64,000 nucleotides of DNA, taken from Cotesia glomerata. Lineage: Eukaryota > Arthropoda > Insecta > Hymenoptera > Braconidae. This document shows, one piece after another, positions 39,061 to 58,969 of the stretch; position 1 is the first letter of the stretch, and the number at the start of each line of letters is the position of its first letter. Under the pieces are notes generated by a model, which saw nothing but the letters and a program-made list of their open reading frames with translations, did not search any database and was not told where the DNA came from. Where the stretch lies: NCBI RefSeq assembly GCF_020080835.1, contig NC_058166.1:3348001-3412000 (forward strand). Reading direction: 5' to 3'. The position numbers and the translations under genes were made by a program.

Positions 39061-39440
39061 ACATTATATAGGATTTTGTATAATTATATGTAATTATATC
39101 TTATTATATAAAAATTTTTTCCCCAGGTAGATAAAATCATATATAATTATACAAAAATATATAAAATGATACATAATTTTATATAATTATATATATTTAT
39201 ATAAAATTTTAAGTTAACAATTATGTATAATTAGATCAAATTATATATAATTATACATAATTTTATATAGTTTTGTATAATTATATATAATTTTATATAA
39301 TTATATCTTATTATATAAAATTTTATTTCCCGGGAAGATAACATTATATATAATTATGTATAAATTTATATATAATAATTTTATGTAATAATTTATATAA
39401 AATTAGATCAAATTATATATAATTTTTTCCCCCGGGAACA
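39061..39440. repeat. ATATAATTATATAATTTT array
   Basis: An irregular array of TATATAATTATA and ATAATTTTATA, interrupted by TTTTTTCCCCAGG- and TTCCCGGGA-like blocks at about 39116, 39328 and 39427. Probably the core of a fold-back element. Confidence 0.6.
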
Positions 39441-39670
39441 GTAGCGACACAAACGTCTTATGATTTATTTCAAAGAACATTTGTTAACTATTAGCAAATC
39501 TTATTTGAATGACATAATCAGTCAAATTCAATCAAATATACCAAAAAAAATTAATATTTGGTTGTAAGTAATCCTAATTTAAATGAAACAAATTTTTTCA
39601 TATTAGATACATATTTTTAAGTTATTTTAAATAAATCTACAAATTTCATCAAACAACCTGTTTTCTCAGT
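39441..39670. repeat. Dispersed repeat, inverse match to 15826-16060
   Basis: See the partner copy; blocks match in reverse order and orientation. Confidence 0.65.
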
Positions 39671-39700
39671 CTGGACAATGCTGTGGAGCGTCAACAACCC

Positions 39701-40199
39701 CTACGGAAAAATTATATATCCTAGAATATATACTAGGAATATATCCTAGAATATATACTAGGAATATATCCTAGAATATATACTAGGAATATATCCTAGA
39801 ATATACTCTAGAATATATGCTGGGATATACGAAAATTCGCAAAAAAAATATGCTACGATATATGTGTTAGTATATATTCCAATATATATCCCGGATATAT
39901 CCATGGATATATACTTGCGCTCGTATGTGTCCCGTTGTACGTAAAATTTTTTTGAGATCAGATATAGTCTGGTTCATAATCAATGGACGTAACACATGCA
40001 TATATATCTTAGAATATATCATAGGATATATTCTAAGATATATTCTAGGATATATACTAGAATATATCGGAGGATATATTCTAGAATATATCCTAACATA
40101 TATTTTTCGGCAAATTTTCTTATATTCAGCATATATCCTTGAATATATACTAGGATATATTCCCAGCATATATTCTAGGATACATAATTTTTCAGTGGA
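39701..40199. mobile_element. Fold-back element with CTAGAATATATCC core
   Basis: The left end is CTACGGAAAAATTATATATC; the right end read in reverse is CCACTGAAAAATTATGTATC. The interior is more than 15 variants of CTAGAATATATxC in both orientations. The open frames rich in Ile-Tyr on both strands are artefacts of the repeat. Confidence 0.8.
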
Positions 40200-40346
40200 G
40201 GAATGTATAAGTATACCAAAATATAATTAAAATTTCAATAGCTGTAAGATTATTAAAGTTGATGATTTGAATACTACTATGTTTATCAGGCATCAGGCTC
40301 GTATATTACATAATTCAAGATTTGTGCTTTTAAATGACTTTTATAA

Positions 40347-40938
40347 CCCGTGTAAAAAAAAAGTTTCCTAAAAAGTTCCGGAATAGTTCCTGGTCCGGAA
40401 AGTTCCGATGATAAGACAATCCGGAACATCCCCGGAATACTTTTGCAATGTTCTCGAAATAGTTCTGGATCATTCATGGAACACTTCCGGAACATTTCCG
40501 GAAAATCTCCGACAGACATAAAACATCGCTGGAATACTTCGAGAATAAATTAGGAATACTTCCGGAACATAATCCAAACGTTTACCGGAAATGTTTCAAA
40601 AGTATTCGAGGATTTTTCCAGGAATATTTTAAACATATCCCCGATGTATTCCCGATATATTTTGTAACTATTCCCGATTTGTTCCAGAAGTATTTCGGGA
40701 ATATTCCAGGAATGTTCCGGAAGTATTCCTAATTTATTCTGGAAGTATTCCAGCGATGTTCTATAAATCTGCCGGAGATTTTCCGGAAATGTTCCGGAAG
40801 TGTTCCACGGATGTTCCAGAACTATTTCGAGAACATTGCAGAAGTATTCCGGGGATGTTCCGGATTGTCTTATCATAGGAACGTTCCGGACCAGGAACTA
40901 TTCCGGAACTTTTCAGGAATTTTTTTTTTTTACACGGG
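40347..40938. mobile_element. Fold-back element FB3, CCCGTGT ends, TTCCGGAA core
   Basis: The ends CCCGTGTAAAAAAAAAG and TTTTTTTTTACACGGG match FB2 exactly. Inner blocks GATAAGACAATCCGGAAC / GTTCCGGATTGTCTTATC are inverted. Core units such as GGAATACTTCCGGAACAT differ from FB2's units. Confidence 0.85.
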
Positions 40939-40999
40939 AACTTGCTTTAATTTAAACAATACAATCTTGTTACTAATTATCAAACAATTATTTAGACCT

Positions 41000-41330
41000 G
41001 GTGCTGTCAAACTAACAGTGGCTGTGTAACAGCATCACTTGTCAAATTATTAACTTAATGGCGTTATTTATATGCAATTGCTACAATTTTTATAATTATT
41101 ATTATTATTATTTTTTTTTATTTTTATTAATTACTATTATATTGTTTTTGGGTTGCAATTGCTAGCACATCAATGGTCTACTCATTTAACAACCTATCTA
41201 TTAAATTACTGTACTATTTATGTCATCTTGTTATTCATTACAAATTTTTTATATACTAACTATTGTAACTATCAACCCTGTTAATGGCGTAAGCTGTTGG
41301 GTTTGTTTAAATAAATAAATAAATAATTAT
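41000..41330 (+). mobile_element. Probable 3' end of a non-LTR retrotransposon
   Basis: The segment ends TTAATGGCGTAAGCTGTTGG then GTTTGTT and (TAAA)n at about 41312-41327, typical of insect I/Jockey/R1-group 3' ends with a short simple-repeat tail. No reverse transcriptase coding remains. Confidence 0.4.
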
Positions 41331-44322
41331 TCAAATTATCAGTCCATCACTTAAAATTTCCTCGATGATGATGATGATGGTATCTGTTACTAGAGTGGAA
41401 TTGAGCTTCTTAATAATCCTTAAGAAGTTCCTTGGATCCATAGTGCTACACTAAGCTTATGGAAGAAAATGATGTGATTTCATGACATGAACCTCAAAAG
41501 ATTTTTATGTCGAACCTATGTAATTAATATGCTGGAAATTCCAAACTTTGTGAAATTTTTACTATTTTGCTAGTCACCATTCAAGGTCTCGAGAATGAAT
41601 AATTTTGAAATATCAATATAAAGAGCGATTTAAATAATAATAGCAATAAATATAAAATAATTTAAATATGAAATATTGTTAAAAATAGTCATTATCCTCC
41701 GAGACGACACGACAGAATGAATTTGGAGATATTTAATGGTACGGAGCAATATTAAAGTGGCATAAAAATGAGAAGTAATTTGTATTTGGCTTAAGAACTC
41801 ACCCTCCATAGGAACTTACTATCCTCTCTAATACCATCAAATTCACCCTCAAGAACCACCCACGTGTTATTTTACATTATTAATATTAATAACAAATATT
41901 AATAATGACGTAATGTCATGCTAAGAAATCTTAACCTATTAATTTGAATATTTTCACAAAAATATAAATGAAGCATAAAGAATATAAGAAATAGATGGAT
42001 ACATATTTTTGTTTGTACCAATACTACAAAATAACAAGGCAGCGAAGAATAGGCATAAAATGTTATAATTAAGGGAGTATTCGGGTCTAGAAGCTTGGAT
42101 TTAAGGTAATTTTTGAAATGTAGTAAAAAAAGGCAATCAATATTTTTCCTATTCATTTTCTTATAAGATATTTATTGATACTTCAAAAATACAAAAAATT
42201 ATTAATTTTGAATAATACTGCTACGATACTAACAAAAAAAAAAGTTAAAAAAAAATTTTTTTTCACAAAATGGCAACTGGTTGAAAAAAATTCATTTTTG
42301 TACCACTTTTTTTTTTTGAGTTTATCGAATTTTTAAAAAATAGCAAATATTGAAATTTAGATATGATAGTTCATGCGATAGAAAAGTCTATAAAGAAGAC
42401 ATACTAAATTTCAAGTAGTTCGGTTCAGTAGAACTTGAGAGAGGAGAAATCGTGGGTATCGTTTTAAAAAAGATAGTTTCAAAAAGAAAGTCTATAAAGT
42501 TTCGCGTTAAGTTTCTCGCTGTCTAGTTCAGGCCAGGCCGGTTTGAATGCCGCGTCAGGAAAACAGCCATTTTTCCGAAAATACTTTGAATTTTCTAAAA
42601 TCCTTCTAAAAACATATTCTTAAAGGGTTAAGCTTTGAAAATATGAAAAAAAAGTTAGGTAAAACCAAATGTGCATGCCTTCAGCGCTCGTCATACATAT
42701 GTTATTTTAATTATTTCATTTCCCGCGCATTATTTATGACGCGAAGAAAACGCCGTCACGTATTTCGTTATATCAACTACTTATAAGTTGATACGCATCC
42801 ATACATTGGCTTGACCGCAGAGTCACTAAGAGATCTCTGTTTACTAAAAAAATAAAACATATGGCCGACCAAAATGGGAAAATTCAGTTCGAATACCAAT
42901 CAAAATGTTTTAATTATAACTTAACGAAGCAATGTCAAACTTTGATATTACATAGGGCCCTTCATTAAAGTTTAATGACAGGGCTAAAAAAAATGAGTCC
43001 TAAAATTGTATACATTTTTAGTTTTCTTGACCACACCATCATGTTTTAACAGTTATTTCTACTAAAGTTTTAAGAAAACGGTTTTTTTCACTAAATTTGA
43101 ATTAATTTACAAAGCAGTATTTTTAATTAGTTCAGTCATCATTCTTCTTGTCAATAGTGTATTGTTTTAACATTTGTACGAAGATTATGGATTAAAAATA
43201 CAATTTTTCTCGATGAGATAGAAAAATTGATTTTTAGGCCCCAGTAGAGCTATGCCTTAGCGCGTTTTCGCTTAAGGAATGCAAAAAATTATTTTTTTTA
43301 ATTTCTAGACCAGAACACCCCCTTAAAATAATTTTTTGCTAAAAAAAGAGCTTGGAAATACTTTTTATTATGAGTTATGCAATTCACTTGACGATTCATG
43401 TATTACGAGTGATAATAAAAAATCATGCATGCTTTATCTTTCAAACGTATGCTGATATTTATTAAACACATGCAAAAGGGTAATAATCATGATAATATAT
43501 TTGAGATAACAATTATTTTCGTACCCAATTATTTACGTAAAAATTAACATTTCATTTCCATTATTTTCCAAATTTTTTATCCACACTTTATAATTAGAGA
43601 ATTGGCTTGTTGTACAAACATTTCGGATCCGTACTGAAAAAAAAAAAAATTTATTAAAAATTAAATTACATTTCGCTAAAACGAAGTATATGAATTTAAA
43701 ATAATTGATCCGTAAATGAAATAACTTATTATCAAAGCCCTGTAGAAATGATTAGAATAAGGCTGATAAAAGAATCGATTAATCGTTTGTAACCACGAGT
43801 ATAAACTAACAATCATAAAATATAATTATCATCGATCAACGCTATGATAAGTACTATATTTTAGATTTTAATGTCCTGGTTGTCTTAGAATGATTAATTA
43901 CAATTTTGATTTATGGTTTTTTAAATTTCATGTTAGATAGATCACCTTTATCGGCGCCTTAGAAATTTTATAATTATTTTGATAAGGTTTTGATAACAAA
44001 AATTACATTCATCGCCCTAGGGAAAGTGATAGCCGATAGTTATTACTATTTAACACACTCATTAGTTTGACCTGTATTCGTTTATGTTTGAGCGTCATTT
44101 TTACCGACTTAGACCGTAAGACGTCATCATAATTTAAAAACGTGTGTACGTATTAAGGAGGTTCGTGCGAATCTAATCTGAAAAATAATTTCCAACTTTG
44201 AGCTTTGAAATTAAGTACACGTCTAAATAAATACATTATTTATTTAATCCTAAAATTTTAAAAAGATTCACCGTATATTTACTTAGATATTAAATTTAAA
44301 AAATCACATTTTTTATCTTCTT
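41331..44322. other. Gene-free 3-kb region
   Basis: I see no splice-consistent exon, repeat pair or RNA gene here. Around 42500-42800 the composition is slightly GC-richer, but no coding pattern stands out. Confidence 0.4.
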
Positions 44323-45086
44323 ATACGGAAAAAAGTAAACTGTAATATTTACTCGGATTCCGGTTAATTTTTATAATTTCAAACAGTAAAGCGGACATGG
44401 GGGTTGCAAAAATATAAATATTACAGAACTTAATGTAGAAAGTATAAAAGCCACAATTTATAATTTAATATCGAAAATAAGTGATTAGTAGCTGTCACTA
44501 TAGTAAATAACGACTCTTTCATTTTTAAAAAGTACAGTTTCAAACAGTAAAAATTGCCATTTCAATATATAGTCTATATTATGAGGAGAAGAGGAACTCA
44601 GATGAAAGAGAAGGGGGTCTCACTCTGGGAGAATTTAACTATTCAAACAGTAAAAATTATGCTTTTAAAATATACATTTTACCGGTCCAAGCAAGTCAAT
44701 AATTACAGTTTGATTTTTAGCGTTGCGTTTAAAATTTACCATTTTATTTTGTAAATATTGACGTTGTTTGTATTAGAAATTTACTAACTTTATTTTATAC
44801 TTTTTACATATCATAAGGTCATTTTTTAGGTACCAAATGATAAATATCAAAGTCTGAATTGTTAATTATTATACTTTAACATTTTAGACATTTACATAGC
44901 GAATATTACTGTTTGAAATAGTATTTTCTTCCATGTAAAGAGTAAATTGCAACGTTTAAATGGTAAATATTATATAGTGAATAGTAAAATCACGATTTTA
45001 CTGTTTGAAATGGTAATTTTTAGTAGTTGATCATTACTTATTATAAACCGACTGTTATTTATTACAGTTTACTTTTTTCCATGTAT
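44323..45086. mobile_element. TIR element G (CGGAAAAAAGTAAACTGTAA), full copy
   Basis: The left end CGGAAAAAAGTAAACTGTAA is mirrored by TTACAGTTTACTTTTTTCC at the right. The arms are rich in TTTCAAACAGTAAAxxT and its complement. No protein. Other copies at 48375-49789 and 58970-59417. Confidence 0.8.
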
Positions 45087-45091
45087 ACACG

Positions 45092-45319
45092 GGCTCTTAT
45101 GGCGGACAAACTTTAGTCGAGACTTGAATAATATTTTTCAATATTAACCTCTCAACTTTAACGAATAAAAAACTATACACAAGAAACTTGGATTATTGTA
45201 AAATAGGCTCTTATGGCGGACAAACTTCAATCGAGACTTGAATTATTTTTTTCAATATTAACCTCTCAACTTTAACGAATAAAAAACTATACACAAGAAA
45301 CTTGGATTATTGTAAAATA
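45092..45319. repeat. Tandem duplication, two 114-base units
   Basis: GGCTCTTATGGCGGACAAAC starts at 45092 and again at 45206. The units differ at only a few bases, so the duplication is recent. Confidence 0.9.
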
Positions 45320-45321
45320 TA

Positions 45322-46332
<1,011 letters not shown>

Positions 46333-46400
46333 AAAATTTAATAGTAATATTTTAACAATATAATTTTTGAAATATTTAAAGTTAAACTTTATGTTTTTAA

Positions 46401-46832
46401 GGTAGTACTACCGTTACCACAAGAGTCAAATCCCAAAACCTAACCTTATTTGATTAACGTAGTAGATTTCGCTATACTAAATCATGTTGGAGAAAGAGAG
46501 ACAAAGATAAATTTTGAATGTTTTTTATTAATAAATATTCTCATATTTTCGGAAACCATACTGATTATTATTAAATATGTTCTAGATGTTATTTTCTCTC
46601 GTTGTCTTAATTTTTATAAGAATCTGAACGTCCAGTTTTGTGAAATAAAACAAAGTCTTTGATTTTCCATAAGGATCAATGGTAAAGGCAAAAATATATA
46701 AATATTAATATCTTTTTTTCAGGACTCGCCAGGCTTCCAAAAATTTTACTGCTTAATTATGATATTATAAAGTACCAATATGCCAAATTTCATTAAATTC
46801 TGAACACAAATTCTAAAACCGGTAGTACTACC
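46401..46832. mobile_element. TTAA-flanked MITE, piggyBac-like, GGTAGTACTACC termini
   Basis: The terminal 12-mer GGTAGTACTACC is itself palindromic and occurs at both ends, followed inward by GTTACC on the left and GGTTTT (in reverse) on the right. TTAA lies immediately outside on both sides (46397-46400 and 46833-46836). TTAA duplication is diagnostic of piggyBac-superfamily insertion. The interior has no transposase. Confidence 0.75.
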
Positions 46833-46836
46833 TTAA

Positions 46837-47282
46837 CTCGTTTATCGTCAGCTATTTATTCGAATAAAGATTTGGCAATGTCACGTCAGCAGCTGAGAAC
46901 AAAGAAAAGGATAGAAATATAGTTACAGAGAGAGAAATATTTAACTCAAACACCCATGCACGTCTCTGTAATGGGTATAAACAAACGCGCTGTTGCCAAA
47001 TCTGTTTATTTAATCCCGCAAGTAATAAATAAGTAAAAATCATCATTTATTAAATTGTTCAAATTATTTTAAATTAAGATAAAGAATTTTGACGAACGTT
47101 GGAAAGACTGAAAGTAAAAAAATAATTTAAACATTATTTTGACTCATAAGTTACGCTCGAACCTCCTCAAGGGCTGATAGTAAGATAATTCAACAACTTT
47201 AATCTAGTGTCTCGATAAAGATCATCATGATAAAAAAATCTCTAATTTGTTCTATAATTGAATTGATGAATCAATGATATAT
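46837..47282. other. 3' flank of metalloprotease gene 1
   Basis: AT-rich, no exon seen. The gene's 3' UTR on the minus strand should lie within about 47100-47282. Confidence 0.4.
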
Positions 47283-53776
<6,494 letters not shown>

Positions 53777-53860
53777 TATATATTTATTCTTCGAATTCGA
53801 AAAGTAGTTTCGATTATTGAGGCATTCAATCAAATACTGTAATAGATTTTTGTAATATGT

Positions 53861-53870
53861 CTTATATAGT
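53861..53870 (-). promoter_or_regulatory. TATA box of metalloprotease gene 1
   Basis: The minus strand reads ACTATATAAG about 90 bases upstream of the ATG at 53776, leaving a leader of about 60 bases. Confidence 0.55.
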
Positions 53871-53879
53871 GACACTTAT

Positions 53880-54279
53880 CATTCTATTAATTACGAGCGT
53901 AATTTAATTTCTAATTTATGTTGAAACTAGTCCAGTATTATTTATGTCAAATATTTTTAATTCGTGAACTCAATTGTTCTAATTGTAAAATTAATATTTG
54001 AATGATTATGATGGTCATGAGTATGAGTGCGAGCAAGACAGCGAGCGAGTTTGAAATGTGTAGTTCGATGGCACTCGACAGGTGGCGTAATAGCCATAAA
54101 CTTGTCGCTGGTAGAGTATAGTTTGAGAAATGTTAAAAGCCGATCACTGTAACGGAAATTTTTGTTCTATAGAAGAACAAAAATTATTTTACTTACATTT
54201 ACCTCACAATTAAAATTGATCAATTTATTGGTAAAAATATTAAATCGTTAAAATAATTATTGTGAAATAATTATTTTTC
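53880..54279. other. Upstream intergenic DNA
   Basis: No feature recognised except that AATAATTATTTT flanks the next hairpin element on both sides. Confidence 0.4.
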
Positions 54280-54498
54280 TCACCTCCGGGCGGAAAGCGT
54301 CAATTTTCCTTCCGCTGCGCTAAACGAAAATGCCGCTTTCCGCCTCCGTCGAGGAGAAAAATAGTATACACACCACGGGCAGTAAATAAGAAAGCCTCAG
54401 ATCACATGTTTATTGACCTCGGCTTCGCCTCGGACAACAATTACATGTGATCTGAGACATTTCTTATTTTACTGCCCTAGATGTGTAATATACTATTG
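54280..54498. mobile_element. Structured hairpin MITE, copy 2
   Basis: Second copy of the element at 24873-25097: same GGGCGGAAAG stem, CAGATCACATGT arms, CGGCTTCGCC tip and AATAGTATACAC / TGTGTAATATACTATT outer arms. Confidence 0.8.
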
Positions 54499-54719
54499 GG
54501 CGAAAATAATAAATCGGAAAGAATAATTATTTGAGAAATAATTATTTTTTCTAATTCCTGACCAGGATTAGTATGGAAATAAAATCTGTTAAAAAAAAAA
54601 GATGTAATGAGTGAATCTGTTAACAGATATTTCGGCAAAATCAAATTCATTTTTGAATAAATCGGAAAAGAACTTAGAAGATTTTTCCGATTTATGTAGT
54701 TTTAAATATGCTACTAGGT

Positions 54720-54900
54720 GGCGAGAAATTCTCACTTGGCAAGACTAGTCAAAAAATTGTTAAAAGCAATTATTATTGACGGAAAAGAACAACCAAGTTT
54801 CCCAGTGGTAAAAACCTTCCTAGTAGAAGACCATTCACCAGGAAGATTACCAAGGAACTCCTACCTCGTCTCCGACCAGGAACCAGGTAAGTGCTGACTT
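54720..54900 (+). other. Short coding-like segment
   Basis: An open frame with balanced codon use (ARLVKKLLKAIIIDG, FPVVKTFLVEDHSPG, NSYLVSDQEPGKC) ends in TGA at about 54892-54894 or at a donor-like GTAAGTGC just before it. I do not recognise the family. It may be a fragment of a retroelement polyprotein. Confidence 0.3.
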
Positions 54901-54931
54901 GACCATGTGGGGGAAATTTGGCCACCGCGTA

Positions 54932-55040
54932 GCTAGAAAGAGTTGCTTTCCAAGCACCCAAACGGGATTAGGGGTAAGTAGGGCCGGAAAGGGTTGCTTT
55001 CCAAGCACCCAAACGGGATTAGGGGTAAATAGGGCCGCGA
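54932..55040. repeat. Tandem duplication, two ~54-base units
   Basis: GTTGCTTTCCAAGCACCCAA and ACGGGATTAGGGGTAA occur twice in a row with one or two differences. GC-rich relative to its flanks. Confidence 0.85.
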
Positions 55041-55249
55041 TTTAGGGTGTAACCGTCGATAGGAATACTACTTTGTAAAGGTAGTAGACAGAGTTTAGCC
55101 ACCAGGTGGCACCGAAAAGGGAAAAACAAACGGTGTGTGCGGGTTATGTTCGAATATTGTTAATTTTGACATAAAGTTTGTACATATTATCACTTAAGCT
55201 TTTTGATATTTGTTGTCTTAAATAAAAAGAAAAGAGTGTGCATTATAAT

Positions 55250-55500
55250 TCACACTACTAATATCAATTTGAAAAACTGTGGGTAATCAAAGTATTCGAA
55301 TGATGCACACCAAGTACATTAAATTTTTGTCCTTAATATTTACTGTCTTTGGCGCTTTTTTAATCTAAAAAATTTTTTGTACTTGGTTTTTTTTTTTTTG
55401 ATTCAATAGTTTTTTGTAAAAATCAAATCATTATAGTTTGTAACAATAGTTGAACGTGTACTCGGCGCGACGGTTTACAGTGAAACTGTTTTTTGTAGGA
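55250..55500. mobile_element. Fragment of element E right end
   Basis: Ends TTTACAGTGAAACTGTTTTTTG, preceded by GAACGTGTACTCGGCGCGA, as in the right half of element E (12190-12235 and 21545-21590). The inner half is diverged. Confidence 0.55.
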
Positions 55501-56410
55501 TATTGTTTTCACTTTTCTGTATATTTTGTAACCACACTGAAAAAAAAGTATTTTGATAATCAGAATATCAGGTATTTTGATACTGTTAGTTAGTTCATTT
55601 GATTTACACACTGGTGAAAATAGAACTCAACTAATATTCATGATGTTAGCTTAAATAAATTAATCGTTTATTTGAGAAACCCCATAAGTCATATTTTTTT
55701 CGAAATCGGGTTTATTGCATTTTTTGGTTCTCTGAATTTCCCCTCACTTATACCAGCACCAAAAAATATTAAATCCGTGTTCAAGACCTAACCAATCGGT
55801 CGATATAAATCTCGTTTAGTTGAGAAATCCCGTAAGTCAGTGACTCATGGGGTTTTTCGAATAAACATTCAATTTCAAAATTCTAAAAATAAATTTCTTT
55901 TTTTTTTTTTTTTCAAAAAAACTTCTTCTGAGTAGAAAAATTCAATTCAATGCAAAATACTTAAATTTTAATAATTTTCACAGTGTGGATTTAAAAAAAT
56001 TAAATTAAATTATTGTTTTATTGTTTGATGTAATTTCACTGACTTAAATTTTAAAATGATTGATTATTAGATAATTAGAATCTAAATTTACTGTTAAATA
56101 CTTGAATTTTAATGAGTTTTACAATATTCTGTTGATGGATTAAAATTAAAAATATGTTGTTTTATTGTTGACTCTGATTTAACTGATTTAAATTCTGAAA
56201 TTAATAATAACCAAATAAAAATATATTATATTTACTATTAAATACTTTGATTTCAATATTTTTTGCAATTCTAGTTTTATAAAGTTAGATTGTGATAAAT
56301 TAAAATGTTTTATTATTGACTCTCAGTTCACTAATGTGAAATTAAAAATAAATGATTAATTATAATTTTCGTTAATTGTTGTTCCAATACATATTTTGTA
56401 CTTTATTCCA
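55501..56410. other. AT-rich region with transposon-like edges
   Basis: A CACACTGAAAAAAAAGTATT motif at 55532 and two AGAAA(C/T)CCC(A/G)TAAGTCA motifs (55675, 55828) hint at short inverted-repeat elements, but I could not define borders. No gene. Confidence 0.3.
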
Positions 56411-56640
56411 TACACAGTAAAAAATATTGTGTATTTGTGTCGAAAACGGTTTGTGTTAAAAATTGTAGTGTGTTAAAATAACACAAAGTTTGTGTTACTC
56501 TATTCTGTAACATAAAAAATGTGTTATACACTCTTCATTAACACATTTTGTATGTTACTGTAGAATTAACGCAAAGTTTGTGTCAAAATCTCCATCAATA
56601 TAACATTAACTTTGTGTTAACAGCGCGTCGGTTCTTTACT
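56411..56640. repeat. TTTGTGTTAA palindromic repeat cluster
   Basis: Variants of AACACAAAGTTTGTGTTA and TGTGTTAAAAT occur about eight times in both orientations, opening with CACAGTAAAAAATATTGTG. Likely the core of another fold-back element. Confidence 0.6.
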
Positions 56641-57067
56641 TTACGCGGCAACCGTTTTCATAAAGTGAGCGTCATCATTGGCATTTATTTTGTTGGTGTT
56701 TTGAGTGTTAATAATAAAGTTATTTAATCTAAAAATTAACAATAAATTGAGTTTATAATACGAACAAAAAAAATTGATGTAACCAACGGTGAGTTATTAT
56801 TTATTTATTATTGAAATTTCTGAATACTGTAGATAACCTTTCTTTCTTCAAAGATAACCTTAAAATTTGTTTTTATAAAATTAAGTACTCTTAATAGTAG
56901 ATATTAAAAAAATATTCTCTGTAAAATTTATGATTATTATAAATTAAAATTTCTGAATTTTTTAACTGCCAGTTACTGGTTTTTTTTTTTTTATTAAATT
57001 TTTTTTTTTTTTTATACCAAGTATGCAATACTAAAATTTATTTTGACGTAAGTTTTATTTTTTTTAG

Positions 57068-57217
57068 ATGAGTGGGAATTCATCTAACATTCAAAAATTT
57101 GATGTAAATCAAAATCAAAAAGTGACTGTCATGTTTATTCTGGAGTGGAAAAATACTAAAGTTTGGGCCAAACTAAATTTGCCTGTTACGTTTAACGACC
57201 TTGTTTTAAAAGATTAA
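57068..57217 (+). CDS. Possible 49-residue reading frame, unknown
   Basis: ATG at 57068 to TAA at 57215-57217 encodes a short protein (MSGNSSNIQKF...VTVMFILEWKNTKV...). It has normal composition against the AT-rich background and could be a terminal exon after an AG at 57065-57067. No family recognised; it may belong to the neighbouring transposon. Confidence 0.25.
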   Translation: MSGNSSNIQKFDVNQNQKVTVMFILEWKNTKVWAKLNLPVTFNDLVLKD

Positions 57218-57369
57218 TCTTCATTATAACTAATTATTTCTTATAATCTAATATGAAAATATAATAAATATTATTAAGTGATAAAGACAATTATATTTTT
57301 TAATTTGCTGCTTTATTTTTAAAATCTATAAATTGTTTTTCGATTTAATTATTTAAAATTTTACCTACA

Positions 57370-58176
57370 ATTACACCGGCACACAAAAAAAAATAAGTAG
57401 AATATGCATTTGACCGGACATACATAAGGGTACGTATTTTGGTCCGCTGAATCCGAATTCGAGGTCAGTTTGACCCCTACACCCTCTAAATTTCGAGAAA
57501 ACTTCAAAAAAACCGTAAAAATGATGAAAATTGACAGTTTTTTGGAACTAAACTAAGCGTGATTTTCATGTATTTCGATCCGCTGAATATGAATCGAAAC
57601 TTTATTGAGACCACAAGCCATTTTAAATGTGAAAAAATCACACAAACTCTCGAAAATTCCGAAAAAAGTAATTTTTTTTGTTTTTTTACTCTCGTTTTTG
57701 ACTTTTGATGACTTAATTGCTTGTGCCTGTAACCAGGGCACCTCCACGTGGTGACGGTGGGCAACAGAACCATCTGGCAGAGTCCCTGGGTTAATGGCGT
57801 GTGTGCCGTCATGGCAGGTACAAGTGATAAGTACTTTACGATGCAGGGAGTCGGAGCCCCAGTATCGGCGTCTGGTCAGGGTGAGAAAGCAGGCTCGCAG
57901 GCGTCGTCATCAAGTGACTGCAGCTCTTCAGAAGTGGGAAACTTGGCTACTGGAGAGTATACTATCACAAGAAGTAATTCTTATCTGTGTGATAAAAGTC
58001 CTGATTCATTTTGTTACATTTGTGGAGAATTCAATCTGGAAAGGAATCGAAGATCGTTATCTGATAAGATCAAACAAATTTATGAAGAATGTTTTGGTCT
58101 CCAAATTACTAATTTGGATTTAGCATGGGTTCCACATGTTACATCGACTACAAATCGTATGTGGAACCTAAGCTAA
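57370..58176 (+). pseudogene. Transposon remnant with CYICGEF zinc-binding segment
   Basis: From about 57960 the frame reads CDKSPDSFCYICGEF...RNRRSLSDKIKQIYEECFG...DLAWVPHVT and ends at a TAA (58174-58176). The CYxCGEF...YxxxFG...WxPH pattern is the N-terminal zinc-binding part of a protein family amplified in many insect and cnidarian genomes as a repeat. The CxxC pair after WxPH is missing and the chain stops early. Upstream, 57420-57480 (GGTCCGCTGAATCCGAATTC) and 57550-57600 (GATCCGCTGAATATGAATCG) are tandem-like blocks. The GC-rich segment 57735-57955 stays open but is unidentified. Confidence 0.5.
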
Positions 58177-58969
58177 AGATTTGAACATTTTTTTCTTAAA
58201 GGGTCCGTTTTGCCGCCCCCCCCCTCTTTTCCCTATAGTAGTTACAATCAACAAATAAATATCTATCTTTGATCACAATCGTATTGATAGGTACGCTTTA
58301 ACAAATTTTTATATTTTCTTTCAATTAGATCAAACGTCGGTTCTAGGAGATCGATTAATTATTATTTAATTTTTAATGACTCACATATTACACATTTCCT
58401 GTAAATATTTTGATGTTCGGTTGGTCGGACATACACGTTGGGTTTTTTCTGTAATGATAAATAAGAAAAAATGATGATAATCAAAAGTAGAAAAAAGTTT
58501 GGAAAATCTAAAAGTGCACACCTAATAACACTCATTATTTCTTAAGCAAAAAATAAATTGTGTAATTGATTTTTAAAAGGAAAAAAAATAATTAAATAAT
58601 TTTTTATAGCGTATTTTCTATTTTTTTTTAAGTATGGCGCCCGAATTTTTTGTTATTCACGCACTCAGTCGAAAAGAAATCTAGCTTGATTAAGTAGCGC
58701 CTTAGTCTTCACGTGAGAGAAATAAGTAAAGTTCTTTTGATTTTGTACATGTGTATCATAGTAAATTTTAACGAAATTCATAAGAAAAAAACTACGTAAA
58801 CTAGGCTACTGATATGAAGTACGGCACCAGTTTATCGAATTCTAGAACTAATGAAAAAAGCTCGGTCTCGATATATGATTTTGTTCGAGAGTAATCGTTG
58901 GTACATACAAAATCAGCGAGTGACATCATTTCACGTAAAAAATGATCACATGATATGTAAAAAATATTA
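58177..58969. other. Gene-free region
   Basis: Contains a C-rich tract (GCCGCCCCCCCCCTC, about 58212) and otherwise AT-rich sequence. TTGGTCGGACATACA at about 58422 echoes GACCGGACATACA at 57413, perhaps the far end of the same repeat. Confidence 0.35.

Noticed and set aside
39867..40230. Ile/Tyr-rich proteins on both strands
   Set aside because: They arise from the CTAGAATATATCC palindromic array of a fold-back element.
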